A stretch of 11,611 bases of DNA from an uncultured Bacteroidales bacterium (GTDB lineage: Bacteria; Bacteroidota; Bacteroidia; Bacteroidales; Paludibacteraceae): positions 1 through 11,611 of the forward strand of contig CALEPS010000161.1 of the NCBI GenBank assembly GCA_937910305.1. The letters are read 5' to 3'. Position numbers and translations under genes: made by a program. A model generated the notes under the pieces. That model did no database searches, was not told the DNA's origin, and worked only from the letters and a program-made list of their open reading frames with translations. Below are positions 1 through 6,747 of this stretch, piece by piece; the first letter of the stretch is position 1; every line of letters begins with the position of its first letter.

Positions 1-195
1 ATCGGAGGTAGTACCGATCTTGGTACCGCGAAAATGGATGTTGACATTCGGAATAACTTCACCTGTAGTCTCATTGACAATCTCGCCAACGATAATTGTT
101 TCAACAGCGTTCAGAAAGGAGACATGAAAAATGAGAAAAGAAAGGACTATTAATCCTTTGATCCAAGTAATATACCTTTTCTCTTCTTTCATCAT
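1..195 (-). CDS. CarboxypepD_reg-like exported protein (N-terminus only)
   Basis: The leftward reading frame opens with two adjacent ATG codons (195 and 192) and runs off the left edge, so only 65 residues are visible. Residues 1-31 are a basic start (KEEKR) followed by a hydrophobic core (LIVLSFLIF), consistent with a signal peptide. The sequence after it (TIIVGEIVNETTGEVIPNVNI) and the HFRGTKIGTTSD that follows are typical of the first strands of a carboxypeptidase-regulatory-like beta-sandwich, as at the N-terminus of TonB-dependent receptors and DUF5686-type Bacteroidetes outer-membrane proteins. Which of these it is cannot be told without the C-terminus; I lean to the DUF5686 type. It begins 12 nt after the xerD stop, so it is probably the last visible member of the rpmH operon. 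Confidence 0.72.
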   Translation of the reverse strand, partial: MMKEEKRYITWIKGLIVLSFLIFHVSFLNAVETIIVGEIVNETTGEVIPNVNIHFRGTKIGTTSD

Positions 196-207
196 TCCTT
201 TATTTTC

Positions 208-1125
208 TCATTTTCCTTCCTTGTTCGCCGGATGGTATTGGAGAACGGCTTGGCGCAGGTCTTGTATGTTGAGATGCGTGTAAATCTCCGTGGTCGCAAG
301 GTCTTCATGACCGAGTAGTTGCTGAATGACCCGCAAATCTGCTCCGTTTTGTAACAAATGTGTGGCGAAAGAGTGCCTCAAGGTGTGCGGGCTGACCGTT
401 TTGATAATACCGGCATCAGCGCAAAGGTTTCGTACGAGGGTAAAAACCATAGCCCGTGTGAGTGGACGCCCATAACGATTAACAAAGGCGAAATCTTTGG
501 CTTCGGGCTTGACAGGCCAAGCGGACCGTTCTTGCATCCAATATCCGAACCACTCTTCGGCAACCGGGGAAATGGGCACAAGGCGTTGTTTGGCTCCCTT
601 TCCTTCTATCAGCATGTAATGCTCGTTCAGATATATCTTGCTCAGTTGCAGATTCACCAGTTCGCTTACGCGAAGACCGCTTCCATAGAGCATCTCCATC
701 ATTGCCCGGTTCCGATGCCCCTCATTGGAGGAGAGATCAATAGCAGCCATCATGGCATTTATTTCTTTAAGGGTCAGGACTGTAGGCAGATGTTTTGATT
801 TCTTCGGTCCTTCAAGTAGTTCGGACGGGTCCTGGTCAATGTAATCTTTGTATAATAGGAATCTGAACCAGGCATGAAGACCGGATAGGACACGTGCCTG
901 AGTTGCTTCGGATTTGACAGTTTTGAATTGCTCGAATATAAAATCTTGCAACTGTTCAAAATCCATCTTGACAAAATCTACTCCATGTTCTTTGCAATAT
1001 GCGAGTAACTTGTCCAGATCCATCTCGTATCCATCGATGGTGTTCTGTGAATAGCCTCGTTCAAGACGCAAGTAAGTATGGTACTCGCGCAGCAACAGAT
1101 CGTTGTTGTTTATTTCTTTTGCCAT
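208..1125 (-). CDS. xerD: Tyrosine recombinase XerD
   Basis: Site-specific tyrosine recombinase of the XerC/XerD family, which resolves chromosome dimers at dif sites. From the ATG at 1125 (MAKEINNN) it is 305 residues, the usual length. The N-terminal SAM-like core-binding domain covers about 10-100 (LRLERGYSQNTIDGYEMDL). The catalytic domain covers about 115-300. All catalytic residues are visible: R152 (GSGLRVSEL), K176 (EGKGAKQR), H247 and R250 (SPHTLRHSFATHLL), H273 (LLGHEDLATT) and the nucleophile Y282 (EIYTHL). A longer frame from 1152 adds nine residues and would deepen the overlap with the upstream lipoprotein gene from 16 to 43 nt, so I prefer 1125. XerD rather than XerC is inferred from overall similarity; a second Xer protein would be expected elsewhere. 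No dif-like site was recognised here. Confidence 0.93.
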   Translation of the reverse strand: MAKEINNNDLLLREYHTYLRLERGYSQNTIDGYEMDLDKLLAYCKEHGVDFVKMDFEQLQDFIFEQFKTVKSEATQARVLSGLHAWFRFLLYKDYIDQDPSELLEGPKKSKHLPTVLTLKEINAMMAAIDLSSNEGHRNRAMMEMLYGSGLRVSELVNLQLSKIYLNEHYMLIEGKGAKQRLVPISPVAEEWFGYWMQERSAWPVKPEAKDFAFVNRYGRPLTRAMVFTLVRNLCADAGIIKTVSPHTLRHSFATHLLQNGADLRVIQQLLGHEDLATTEIYTHLNIQDLRQAVLQYHPANKEGK

Positions 1126-1643
1126 GGCAGGAGTGAACCGGTGAAGGAACATTGGTAAGTCGCTTTTCCGCCGTAAGCGTTGCGGTAATAAAGAGTAAAA
1201 AGAAGGCTGTCGTTCCGATAGACGAACGAACCTGAATCCAATACCTGTATTTGGATCACTTTGTCTTTCTCTATATTCAGAATATACATGCCGTGCGGTG
1301 TCCCTTCATAGTCTTTCCCTGGCAGAAAAGTAAAGGCTTCCGCCGTTGTTTCGGACTTGTATTCGCCGGTAACGAGCAATGAATCCGGAACGAAAATATC
1401 AGATATATACAGGTTGTAACCTGTGCCCCGGATGACGTTGTTTTTATCCAGATCCAGGCCTTCTGAATAGAGATCCAGGGCTACTACAGCAACCTCCGGC
1501 AGTGAATCATAACAATGACCGTAGGTTTGTTGGTAAGCCGAAGTATATTGCAGCGGCAGACCGCGGTAATGCGCCGGCTGGTAGCGGCGGCATGCACTTA
1601 TGCACAATAATACGATGCCGAGTATCAGGATATATTTCTTCAT
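1110..1643 (-). CDS. Small putative lipoprotein
   Basis: A 177-residue protein of no family that I recognise. The N-terminus is a lipoprotein signal: MKKY, a hydrophobic stretch (ILILGIVLLC), and a lipobox ISAC with the acylated cysteine at C18. The mature part is hydrophilic and rich in Tyr, Asp and Ser, with alternating patterns that suggest beta strands (GYNLYISDIF, GMYILNIEKDKVIQIQVLD, SLLFTLYYRN). Its start overlaps the end of the upstream permease gene by 4 nt (ATGA), and its own end overlaps xerD. Translational coupling to a LolC/LolE-type permease invites the guess that it works in envelope assembly, but nothing in the sequence proves it. Confidence 0.8.
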   Translation of the reverse strand: MKKYILILGIVLLCISACRRYQPAHYRGLPLQYTSAYQQTYGHCYDSLPEVAVVALDLYSEGLDLDKNNVIRGTGYNLYISDIFVPDSLLVTGEYKSETTAEAFTFLPGKDYEGTPHGMYILNIEKDKVIQIQVLDSGSFVYRNDSLLFTLYYRNAYGGKATYQCSFTGSLLPWQKK

Positions 1644-2857
1644 GCGAGATGGATTTTACGGGAAGGATAATAGGCGGCAGCGAAACCGAGTGCCAGGACG
1701 ATAGCAGCTACAAGAAGCACGTCCCACCACAAGACCTGTACCGGATATGCGGATATAATATATTCGGCACCGTTGCCAAGGGTGAGCCATCCGAAATGCT
1801 GTTGCCCGAGACACAACAAAACTCCTGCCGCCAGTCCGCAAATTGTGCCGAGTGAGGAAATGAACCATCCTTCCAAAAGAAAAACTCGCCGGATAGTACT
1901 TTCGTCGGCTCCCATATGCGAGAGGATGCGGATGTCTTCGTTCTTGTCGATAATGAGCATCGAGAGCGAGCCGATAATATTGAAACTGGCAATGATAAGT
2001 ATGAAGACCAACAGAAGGATCGTAAGCAGTTTCTCTATCCGTAAGATACGGAAGAAATCTTGCTGTTGCTCGTATCGGTCCAGTACGCGGTACTCCTGCC
2101 CTAGCAGATAGGCGATCTGGCTTTTAAGATTCGAAATTTTCACTCCTTCTTTCGGGTGAATCCGAAGGGCAGTAGCTGTGTGTTCGTCATAGTCGAAGAG
2201 CCGCTGCGCCAAAGGAAGCGAGACGAGTATGAGTTGATCGTCGTATTCTACTTGGTTTACTGCGAACGTACCGGCAATAAAAGCGTGTTCATGTCGCAGC
2301 GACTTATCGGGACGGAGCATGTTGATTTTCTCCGTTCGTTCGGGTGCATATAAATGAAGTGCTCCGGTAAAATGGGCATTGATCCCTATTTGTGCCGCCA
2401 GCCCCCGCCCAAGAACAGCTCTGTCAAATGCACCGTCCCAAACCGAGTAAAAACCATCCGTGATGATAGAGTCTATATTCGCCGTACGGGTGAAAAGGTC
2501 ATCAACGCCCATAACCCGTGCTGGCAACTGGTGATCTTTATACCGGATGAGAGCCGTTTGTTCCAGTTGCATAGATACGGCTTCAATGTCCTCGCGCGCG
2601 TACAAAGAAGCAATAGGCTCGGTATCTGTGCGCAGAGTCTGTCCTGTAGTTGGAACAATCATCAATGCGGGATCGAACTCAGAGAACATGTGTTCTACAA
2701 GCGCACCGAAACCGTTCATCACACTCAATACGCATATCATCGCTGCAGTGACAACACCAACAGCAACTGCACTAATACCCGAGACGATATTAATGGCATT
2801 ATGACCTTTTTTTGAGAAAAGGTATCTCCAAGCAATATGGGATTCGAAGTTAGCCAT
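1640..2857 (-). CDS. LolC/LolE-family ABC transporter permease (FtsX-like)
   Basis: An inner-membrane permease of the MacB/FtsX superfamily, nearest to LolC/LolE, which extract lipoproteins from the inner membrane together with the ATPase LolD. From the ATG at 2857 it has 405 residues and the family topology: TM1 about 25-49, a large periplasmic domain about 52-270, then TM2 about 277-303, TM3 about 331-350 and TM4 about 378-396. The start MANFESHIAWRYLFSKKGHN and the cytoplasmic KNEDIRILSHMGA after TM2 are hallmarks of the LolC/E group. I chose M6 of the longer frame because its sequence matches family starts and gives an 8-nt ATGGCTAA overlap with rbfA. No lolD-like ATPase lies in the window, as is common in Bacteroidetes. 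It could be lolE or lolC; a symbol is not justified. Confidence 0.88.
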   Translation of the reverse strand: MANFESHIAWRYLFSKKGHNAINIVSGISAVAVGVVTAAMICVLSVMNGFGALVEHMFSEFDPALMIVPTTGQTLRTDTEPIASLYAREDIEAVSMQLEQTALIRYKDHQLPARVMGVDDLFTRTANIDSIITDGFYSVWDGAFDRAVLGRGLAAQIGINAHFTGALHLYAPERTEKINMLRPDKSLRHEHAFIAGTFAVNQVEYDDQLILVSLPLAQRLFDYDEHTATALRIHPKEGVKISNLKSQIAYLLGQEYRVLDRYEQQQDFFRILRIEKLLTILLLVFILIIASFNIIGSLSMLIIDKNEDIRILSHMGADESTIRRVFLLEGWFISSLGTICGLAAGVLLCLGQQHFGWLTLGNGAEYIISAYPVQVLWWDVLLVAAIVLALGFAAAYYPSRKIHLA

Positions 2858-3185
2858 GAAGCAGTTCATCAATGCGTTCCATCCGATCGATGGTTTCGTC
2901 TAAATGGAAGACTATTTCGGGGATAATACGCAATTGATGGCGCTCCAATGTGCCGAGTTCACCGCGAAAACGGTGGGTGTTTTCGCCTATAAGCGCCATC
3001 GTGTCACTTACTTTATCTTGCGGGAAGATAGAGATGTAGATATGCGCAATAGACAAATCAGGCGACACGCGCACTTCACTTACGGAAATCAGTGTTCCTT
3101 GTAGTGTGCGCGCGTATCGCAGAAGGATGTCGCTCATGTCTTTTTGGATAAGACGAGCGATTTTGTGTTGTCTAGTTGACTCCAT
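2850..3185 (-). CDS. rbfA: Ribosome-binding factor A
   Basis: A 111-residue RbfA, a KH-type RNA-binding protein that binds the 30S subunit near helix 1 of 16S rRNA and helps late maturation and cold adaptation. Family features are the start STRQHKIARLIQKDMSDIL, the central VSEVRVSPDLSIAHIYISIF (the conserved V-T-x-V-x-x-S-x-D-L-x-x-A strand), and the C-terminal strand and helix RHQLRIIPEIVFHLDETIDRMERIDELL. The length is standard. Its ATG shares one base with the rpmH stop (TAATG), so the two should be translationally coupled. The stop overlaps the permease start by 8 nt. Confidence 0.96.
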   Translation of the reverse strand: MESTRQHKIARLIQKDMSDILLRYARTLQGTLISVSEVRVSPDLSIAHIYISIFPQDKVSDTMALIGENTHRFRGELGTLERHQLRIIPEIVFHLDETIDRMERIDELLHG

Positions 3186-3343
3186 TAAAATTTGTGGCGT
3201 CCTTCGTCAGCTACGGTCAGTTTCTTGCGACCTTTAGCGCGGCGTGCAGCCAAAACGCGACGACCATTTGCGGTAGTCATTCTCTCCAAGAAGCCGTGTT
3301 TGTTACGACGCTTGCGTTGGGAAGGTTGGAATGTACGTTTCAT
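3185..3343 (-). CDS. rpmH: 50S ribosomal protein L34
   Basis: A 52-residue, highly basic protein starting MKRTFQPSQRKRRNKHGF, followed by LERMTTANGRRVLAARRAKGRKKL, which is the nearly invariant L34 sequence. It ends TVADEGRHKF, the longer tail usual in Bacteroidetes. L34 is a small protein of the large subunit that lies against 23S rRNA. The gene is first in its operon, behind a clear promoter and a leader hairpin, and its stop overlaps the rbfA start. In many bacteria rpmH is followed by rnpA near dnaA; here it is followed by rbfA, so that arrangement is not kept. Confidence 0.98.
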   Translation of the reverse strand: MKRTFQPSQRKRRNKHGFLERMTTANGRRVLAARRAKGRKKLTVADEGRHKF

Positions 3344-3360
3344 TGTCTTTGTCTATTTAG

Positions 3361-3376
3361 GTCCTCTCACGAGGAC
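3361..3376 (-). promoter_or_regulatory. Leader hairpin with GUGA tetraloop upstream of rpmH
   Basis: On the minus strand the sequence reads GTCCTC-GTGA-GAGGAC, a perfect 6-bp stem closed by a GNRA tetraloop. It falls inside the roughly 50-nt leader predicted from the promoter at 3401-3432, and 17 nt separate it from the rpmH ATG. There is no T-run after it, so it is not a terminator. It may protect the 5' end or be a binding site for a regulator such as a ribosomal protein; that role is inference. Confidence 0.5.
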
Positions 3377-3400
3377 GGGTTTATACATCGAAAAAGCGTG

Positions 3401-3432
3401 CAAAGGTACTGCTTTTTTTTGAATTGACCAAA
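3401..3432 (-). promoter_or_regulatory. Bacteroidetes-type promoter for the rpmH-rbfA operon
   Basis: On the minus strand a -33 TTTG (3432-3429) is followed after exactly 20 nt by TACCTTTG (3408-3401), an exact match to the Bacteroidetes -7 consensus TAnnTTTG. Transcription should start near 3394, giving a leader of about 50 nt before the rpmH ATG at 3343. The spacer holds a run of eight A, and a run of nine T lies at the upstream edge. Confidence 0.82.
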
Positions 3433-3468
3433 AAAAAATGCAACTTTTTTGCTTTTGACTGCATTTTT
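3430..3468 (-). terminator. Weak candidate terminator after recO
   Basis: On the minus strand AAAAATGCA (3468-3460) and TGCATTTTT (3442-3434) can form a 9-bp AT-rich stem around a 17-nt loop, and the second arm runs into a run of nine T. The stem starts in the recO stop codon. The stem has only two G-C pairs and the loop is long, so termination may be leaky. Confidence 0.42.
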
Positions 3469-4039
3469 AGTCAAAAACCTCCATTAGAACATCAAGAGAC
3501 TTGGGATTTTGCCAGGTTTCAACATGTTCCGCCATATATTCGCACAACGCGCGAAGCTGCTCTTGTCGTGCAACTCTGGTGAGCGGAAGAGAAGTGAGCG
3601 AGTTATTAGGTTCAGGAATAGCAAATCCCAGTTTGGCGGCAAACTCTACAAGGAATAGCAGATGAAAGTTCTGAGGTTCGCTTGTTCGGTCAAGGTTCTG
3701 GATGGCTTGTACAAGAAAATCAAACATCGGTTCGTCAATCATAGGATGCCGGAGTGTATGGAAGAGCACCTCGCTGATAAACAGCGCGACTGTGCGTTTC
3801 AACGGATCTGTAATGGTTGTGGACGGAACGTAGTCCAGTTGTGCCGTACGGATGGCTCTTTCATCCGCTGTAATCTGTAAAATGGAAAGAGGACTGTATT
3901 TTCCTGATGTGTTTTTTTTCCCAATGCCGTACACCATATAATTAACGCGCCCACCCGCGCGCGTATAGGCGTGAAGCAGGTGCGCTTTGTCCGAGTGCGG
4001 CTGAAGTGACAATACTATCGCGTCAGTCGTGACTAACAT
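3467..4039 (-). CDS. recO: DNA repair protein RecO (short form)
   Basis: RecO works with RecF and RecR to load RecA onto SSB-coated single-stranded DNA. From the ATG at 4039 (MLVTTDAIVLSLQ) it has 190 residues. The N-terminal OB-fold covers about 1-75 (conserved start, GRVNYMVYGIGKKNTSGKYSPLSILQI). The helical domain follows (DPLKRTVALFISEVLFHTLR, FHLLFLVEFAAKLGFAIPEP) and it ends KSLDVLMEVF, like Bacteroidetes RecO proteins. From memory, Bacteroides RecO is about 240 residues; the missing part falls between FAIPEP and the last helix. No zinc-finger cysteines are seen, as is usual in this phylum. A longer frame from 4069 adds ten residues before the family start, so I reject it. The start overlaps the phosphoesterase gene by 17 nt. 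Confidence 0.88.
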   Translation of the reverse strand: MLVTTDAIVLSLQPHSDKAHLLHAYTRAGGRVNYMVYGIGKKNTSGKYSPLSILQITADERAIRTAQLDYVPSTTITDPLKRTVALFISEVLFHTLRHPMIDEPMFDFLVQAIQNLDRTSEPQNFHLLFLVEFAAKLGFAIPEPNNSLTSLPLTRVARQEQLRALCEYMAEHVETWQNPKSLDVLMEVFD

Positions 4040-4964
4040 AGAGGGAATCGACCAATGTGTTATCGCCAAGGCGATATACTTTGAATAGAAGACATGATTT
4101 CTCTGATTCGGGATCTGAGATATGAATCACGCCATAGACAGGCACGGTGTCGGTTGCTTCGGCATGCAAATGGGGGCGTTGGGGTTTGGGCTTTCCTGCC
4201 GTATTGAGCACCACAAACGGAGCATGGCGCATATAACTATGGTCGTGACCGGCGAGAACAAGGTCGGCTTGACCTAAGGCATGGCGAAAAGCGGAATAGA
4301 TAAGAGGGTTCGCCCGGCCTTTGCCGGCCGAGTGAACAGGGTGGTGCATCATAACCGCCACATACCTGTTTCCTGCCTCTTTCATTATTTTTTCCAGCCA
4401 TGTGGCCGTGCGTGTAAGATAGACGAGCCGGTCGAGCGGGTTGGTGTCTATAACGACAAACCGCAGATCGGGCATGTCTATGTAGTAATTGGCCCCCGGT
4501 ACGCCAACAGGCCCGTTATGGGGATAAGTAAAGGTATCACTCCAAGCATCCGACAATGTTTTGCGGAGCCCCTTGGAATACTCATGATTGCCTGGGCAAA
4601 CTATTGCCGGCATCCCATATAACCGGCTGTTGCTCCACTCTCGCAGCAGTAATTGGCGGTAATACACTTGTCCCCGTTCCATCCAGTCTCCGGTCTGCGC
4701 TACCAAATCGGCTTGCGGAAGACGGAAAGCTAGCGTGTCGTAGTCGGCACGTGTAAGTTGATTGTGAATGTCTCCGAGTACCAGGATGTCAAGCGACTGA
4801 GGGGTGGTGTCCTGTTCAAAGGTCGTAAAGACATAGTCTATGGTCTCTCCATTCCAATGAGGTTCGGCTGGCATGCCAAACCATGCTTGCCAGCGGATGG
4901 CGCATATTATTGCGCCACCTGCCAGCAAGAATAAAAGAAGCAGTATTTTAACCCACCGTCTCAT
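4023..4964 (-). CDS. Membrane-anchored calcineurin-like metallophosphoesterase
   Basis: A 313-residue phosphoesterase with two metals in its active site. All core motifs are present: GDIH (D65, H67), GDWMERG (D93), GNHE (N126, H127), the paired histidine of MMHHP (H207/H208), and GHDH (H240, H242). A single N-terminal membrane segment (about 6-23, LLLLFLLAGGAIICAI after MRRWVK) with no signal-peptidase site suggests a membrane-anchored protein with the enzyme domain in the periplasm. The substrate cannot be told; the family includes protein phosphatases, nucleotidases, UDP-diacylglucosamine hydrolases and DNA nucleases. The ATG shares one base with the stop of the upstream DUF3127 gene (TAATG), and the end overlaps recO, so it sits inside the pgk-recO operon. 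Confidence 0.9.
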   Translation of the reverse strand: MRRWVKILLLLFLLAGGAIICAIRWQAWFGMPAEPHWNGETIDYVFTTFEQDTTPQSLDILVLGDIHNQLTRADYDTLAFRLPQADLVAQTGDWMERGQVYYRQLLLREWSNSRLYGMPAIVCPGNHEYSKGLRKTLSDAWSDTFTYPHNGPVGVPGANYYIDMPDLRFVVIDTNPLDRLVYLTRTATWLEKIMKEAGNRYVAVMMHHPVHSAGKGRANPLIYSAFRHALGQADLVLAGHDHSYMRHAPFVVLNTAGKPKPQRPHLHAEATDTVPVYGVIHISDPESEKSCLLFKVYRLGDNTLVDSLYVSHD

Positions 4965-5392
4965 TAGAAGGGAAGGTCACTGGTGCCGTCTCCGGCGGAA
5001 GCGTCAAACGGGTCCACGTTCGCCGGGGCTGCAGGGGCAGCCGGAGCGGCCGGAGCGGCCGGAGCGGCTGCTACCGGAGCTGCTGCAGGCGCAGCAGAGG
5101 GAACAGCACCGGCTTGTGTCATGTCGCCTTGCTGAATCTTCCAGGCACGGATAGAGGTGTACCACCGGCCGTTGAACTCGCGGCTCTCAATGTCAAAAGA
5201 GACGGTAACGAGTTGGTCCAGATCGCAAGGGTTTTGTTTGATGCGGTCCTCTCCGAATACTTCGAAATGCACCTTGCGGGGATATTGGTCAAGGGTTTCC
5301 AGCACATACGGCTGTACTTTCCAAGGGTTACCATTGCGGCCGATGCCCTCCTGTGCGGGCAATACTTGAATTATCTTACCTACAACTTCCAT
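4964..5392 (-). CDS. DUF3127 OB-fold protein with SSB-like C-terminal tip
   Basis: A 142-residue protein of the DUF3127 family, a Bacteroidetes group with an OB-like fold. The conserved domain covers about 1-88: EVVGKIIQVLPAQEG, WKVQPYVLETLDQYPRKVHFEVFG, then VTVSFDIESREFNGRWYTSIRAWK, which is the best-conserved block. Next comes a flexible linker made almost only of Ala and Pro (about 96-124), encoded by 9-bp repeats. The last residues are DPFDASAGDGTSDLPF; the acidic stretch ending in DLPF is like the tip of single-stranded-DNA-binding protein that recruits repair proteins. Its role is not known. It is second in an operon with pgk (33-nt gap) and two genes before recO. A replication or repair role is inference. 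Confidence 0.86.
   Translation of the reverse strand: MEVVGKIIQVLPAQEGIGRNGNPWKVQPYVLETLDQYPRKVHFEVFGEDRIKQNPCDLDQLVTVSFDIESREFNGRWYTSIRAWKIQQGDMTQAGAVPSAAPAAAPVAAAPAAPAAPAAPAAPANVDPFDASAGDGTSDLPF
5022..5066 (-). repeat. 9-bp tandem repeat coding the Ala-Pro linker of the DUF3127 protein
   Basis: Five 9-bp units on the plus strand follow the pattern GCnGGnGCn: GCCGGGGCT, GCAGGGGCA and then three identical GCCGGAGCG copies (5040-5066). On the coding strand they give repeated Ala-Ala-Pro-type triplets. The identical copies suggest copy-number change by slippage; the frame would be kept. Confidence 0.85.
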
Positions 5393-5402
5393 TGTAATTG
5401 CG

Positions 5403-5430
5403 AATTTTAAATTATGAGTTATAAATTATT
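5403..5430. repeat. AT-rich 7-bp-period array at the pgk/DUF3127 junction
   Basis: On the plus strand four successive heptamers read AATTTTA, AATTATG, AGTTATA, AATTATT. They fill most of the 33-nt gap after pgk and include its stop codon. Similar arrays occur at three other junctions in the window. Confidence 0.55.
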
Positions 5431-6676
5431 CTCCTTTGATAGCAGCTACTCCTGGGAGTACTTTACCCTCGATAGCTTCGAGAAGTGCTCCGCCGCCGGT
5501 AGAGATATACGATACTTGGTCTGCGAGACCGAACTTATTGACGCAGGCAACGGAGTCACCACCTCCGATGAGGGAGAAGGCACCGTTCTTGGTAGCCTCT
5601 GCAATAGCGAGACCGATAGCGCGGCTGCCGTCGCAGAAGTTATCGAACTCAAATACACCGGCAGGACCGTTCCAGAGGATGGTCTTCGCACCCTTGATTG
5701 CAGCTGCGAACTTCTTCTGTGCCTCAGGACCTGCGTCCATACCTTGCCATCCCTCGGGAATTGCGTCGGACGGGAATATCTTCTGGTTAGCGTCGTTCTT
5801 GAAGTCGTCTGCGCAGATTGCATCCGGAGCGAGTACGAGCTCTACGCCGTTTTTCTTTGCCAGTTCCTCTACGCCGAGAGCTACATCCAGTTTGTCGAGC
5901 TCTACGATAGAACCGCCGATCTCGCCGCCGTGAGCCTTTGCAAAGGTATAGGTCATACCGCCGCAGAGGATCAGTTTGTCCACCTTGCCCAGCAGGTTCT
6001 CGATGATACCGATCTTCGAAGATACTTTCGAACCGCCCATGATAGCGACAAACGGACGTTTGATATCGCCCAGTACGGCGTTAACGGCTGCTACCTCTTT
6101 CTCCATGAGGAAACCGAGCATCTTGTTGTCTGCATCGAAGTAGTCTGCGATGACTGCTGTAGAAGCATGTTTGCGGTGTGCAGTACCGAAAGCATCCATT
6201 ACATAGCAGTCTGCGTAAGAAGCAAGGGTCTTGGCGAACTCTTTCTGGCGCGCTTTCATCTCTTTCTTGGCGGGTTCGTATGCCGGATCTTCTTTCTCGA
6301 TCCCTACAGGCTTGCCTTCCTCTTCCGGATAGAAACGGAGGTTCTCAAGGAGAAGTACCTCTCCCGGTTTGAGTGCTGCTGCTTTGTCTTGAGCTTTGGC
6401 GCAATCCTCTGCGAACTGAACAGGGCGTCCGAGTGCAGCGGCTACTGCGTCAACGATCTGGCTGAGGCTGAATTTAGCCTGTACTTTGCCTTTCGGCTTG
6501 CCCATGTGGCTCATGATAATGAGCGCACCGCCTTCGTCGAGGATGTGTTTGAGAGTCGGCAGCGCACCGCGGATACGGGTGTCGTCTGTAATCTTACCGT
6601 TTTCGTCCAGTGGTACATTGAAATCCACACGTACAATCGCCTTCTTGCCGGCGAATTTGTAATCTTTAATAGTCAT
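5426..6676 (-). CDS. pgk: Phosphoglycerate kinase
   Basis: Cytoplasmic glycolytic enzyme that converts 1,3-bisphosphoglycerate and ADP to 3-phosphoglycerate and ATP. The 416-residue protein is full length. Landmarks: VRVDFNVPLD (16-24) and DTRI (32-35), SHMGKPKG (56-63), LLENLRF (109-115), the substrate-binding DAFGTAHR (161-168), GGSKVSSKI (214-222), CGGMTYTF (238-245), LWNGPAGVFEF (334-344), GGGDSV (371-376) and the nucleotide-binding STGGGALLE (392-400). An insertion after ENLRFYPEEEGKP is normal for Bacteroidetes. It is the first gene of a leftward operon with DUF3127, phosphoesterase and recO. The 71-nt gap upstream shows no exact TAnnTTTG box, so its promoter is uncertain and it may also be read through from the upstream lipoprotein gene. 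Confidence 0.98.
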   Translation of the reverse strand: MTIKDYKFAGKKAIVRVDFNVPLDENGKITDDTRIRGALPTLKHILDEGGALIIMSHMGKPKGKVQAKFSLSQIVDAVAAALGRPVQFAEDCAKAQDKAAALKPGEVLLLENLRFYPEEEGKPVGIEKEDPAYEPAKKEMKARQKEFAKTLASYADCYVMDAFGTAHRKHASTAVIADYFDADNKMLGFLMEKEVAAVNAVLGDIKRPFVAIMGGSKVSSKIGIIENLLGKVDKLILCGGMTYTFAKAHGGEIGGSIVELDKLDVALGVEELAKKNGVELVLAPDAICADDFKNDANQKIFPSDAIPEGWQGMDAGPEAQKKFAAAIKGAKTILWNGPAGVFEFDNFCDGSRAIGLAIAEATKNGAFSLIGGGDSVACVNKFGLADQVSYISTGGGALLEAIEGKVLPGVAAIKGE

Positions 6677-6730
6677 AATTGTGTATATTTTAGTTTGTTA
6701 GTCAGTTGCTTGATTCTTTCTTTCTCCGAG

Positions 6731-6744
6731 CAAAGAGGTCTTTG
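6731..6744. other. Small palindrome in the gap upstream of pgk
   Basis: CAAAGA-GG-TCTTTG is a perfect 6-bp inverted repeat with a 2-nt centre in the 71-nt gap between the lipoprotein gene (ends 6748) and pgk (starts 6676). It is not followed by a T-run in either direction, so it is not a convincing terminator. It could be an operator or chance. The rest of the gap (6677-6730) is AT-rich and holds nothing that I recognise. Confidence 0.3.
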
Positions 6745-6747
6745 TAC

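Noticed and set aside
4311..4331. GGCC-rich inverted repeat in the phosphoesterase gene
   Set aside because: It falls within well-conserved coding sequence (HSAGKGRANP) with no extra residues, so it is likely codon composition.
6731..6744. CAAAGA-GG-TCTTTG as a terminator of the lipoprotein gene or as the pgk promoter
   Set aside because: There is no T-run on either side, and the arms lack the TA of the TAnnTTTG box. I list it only as a small palindrome.
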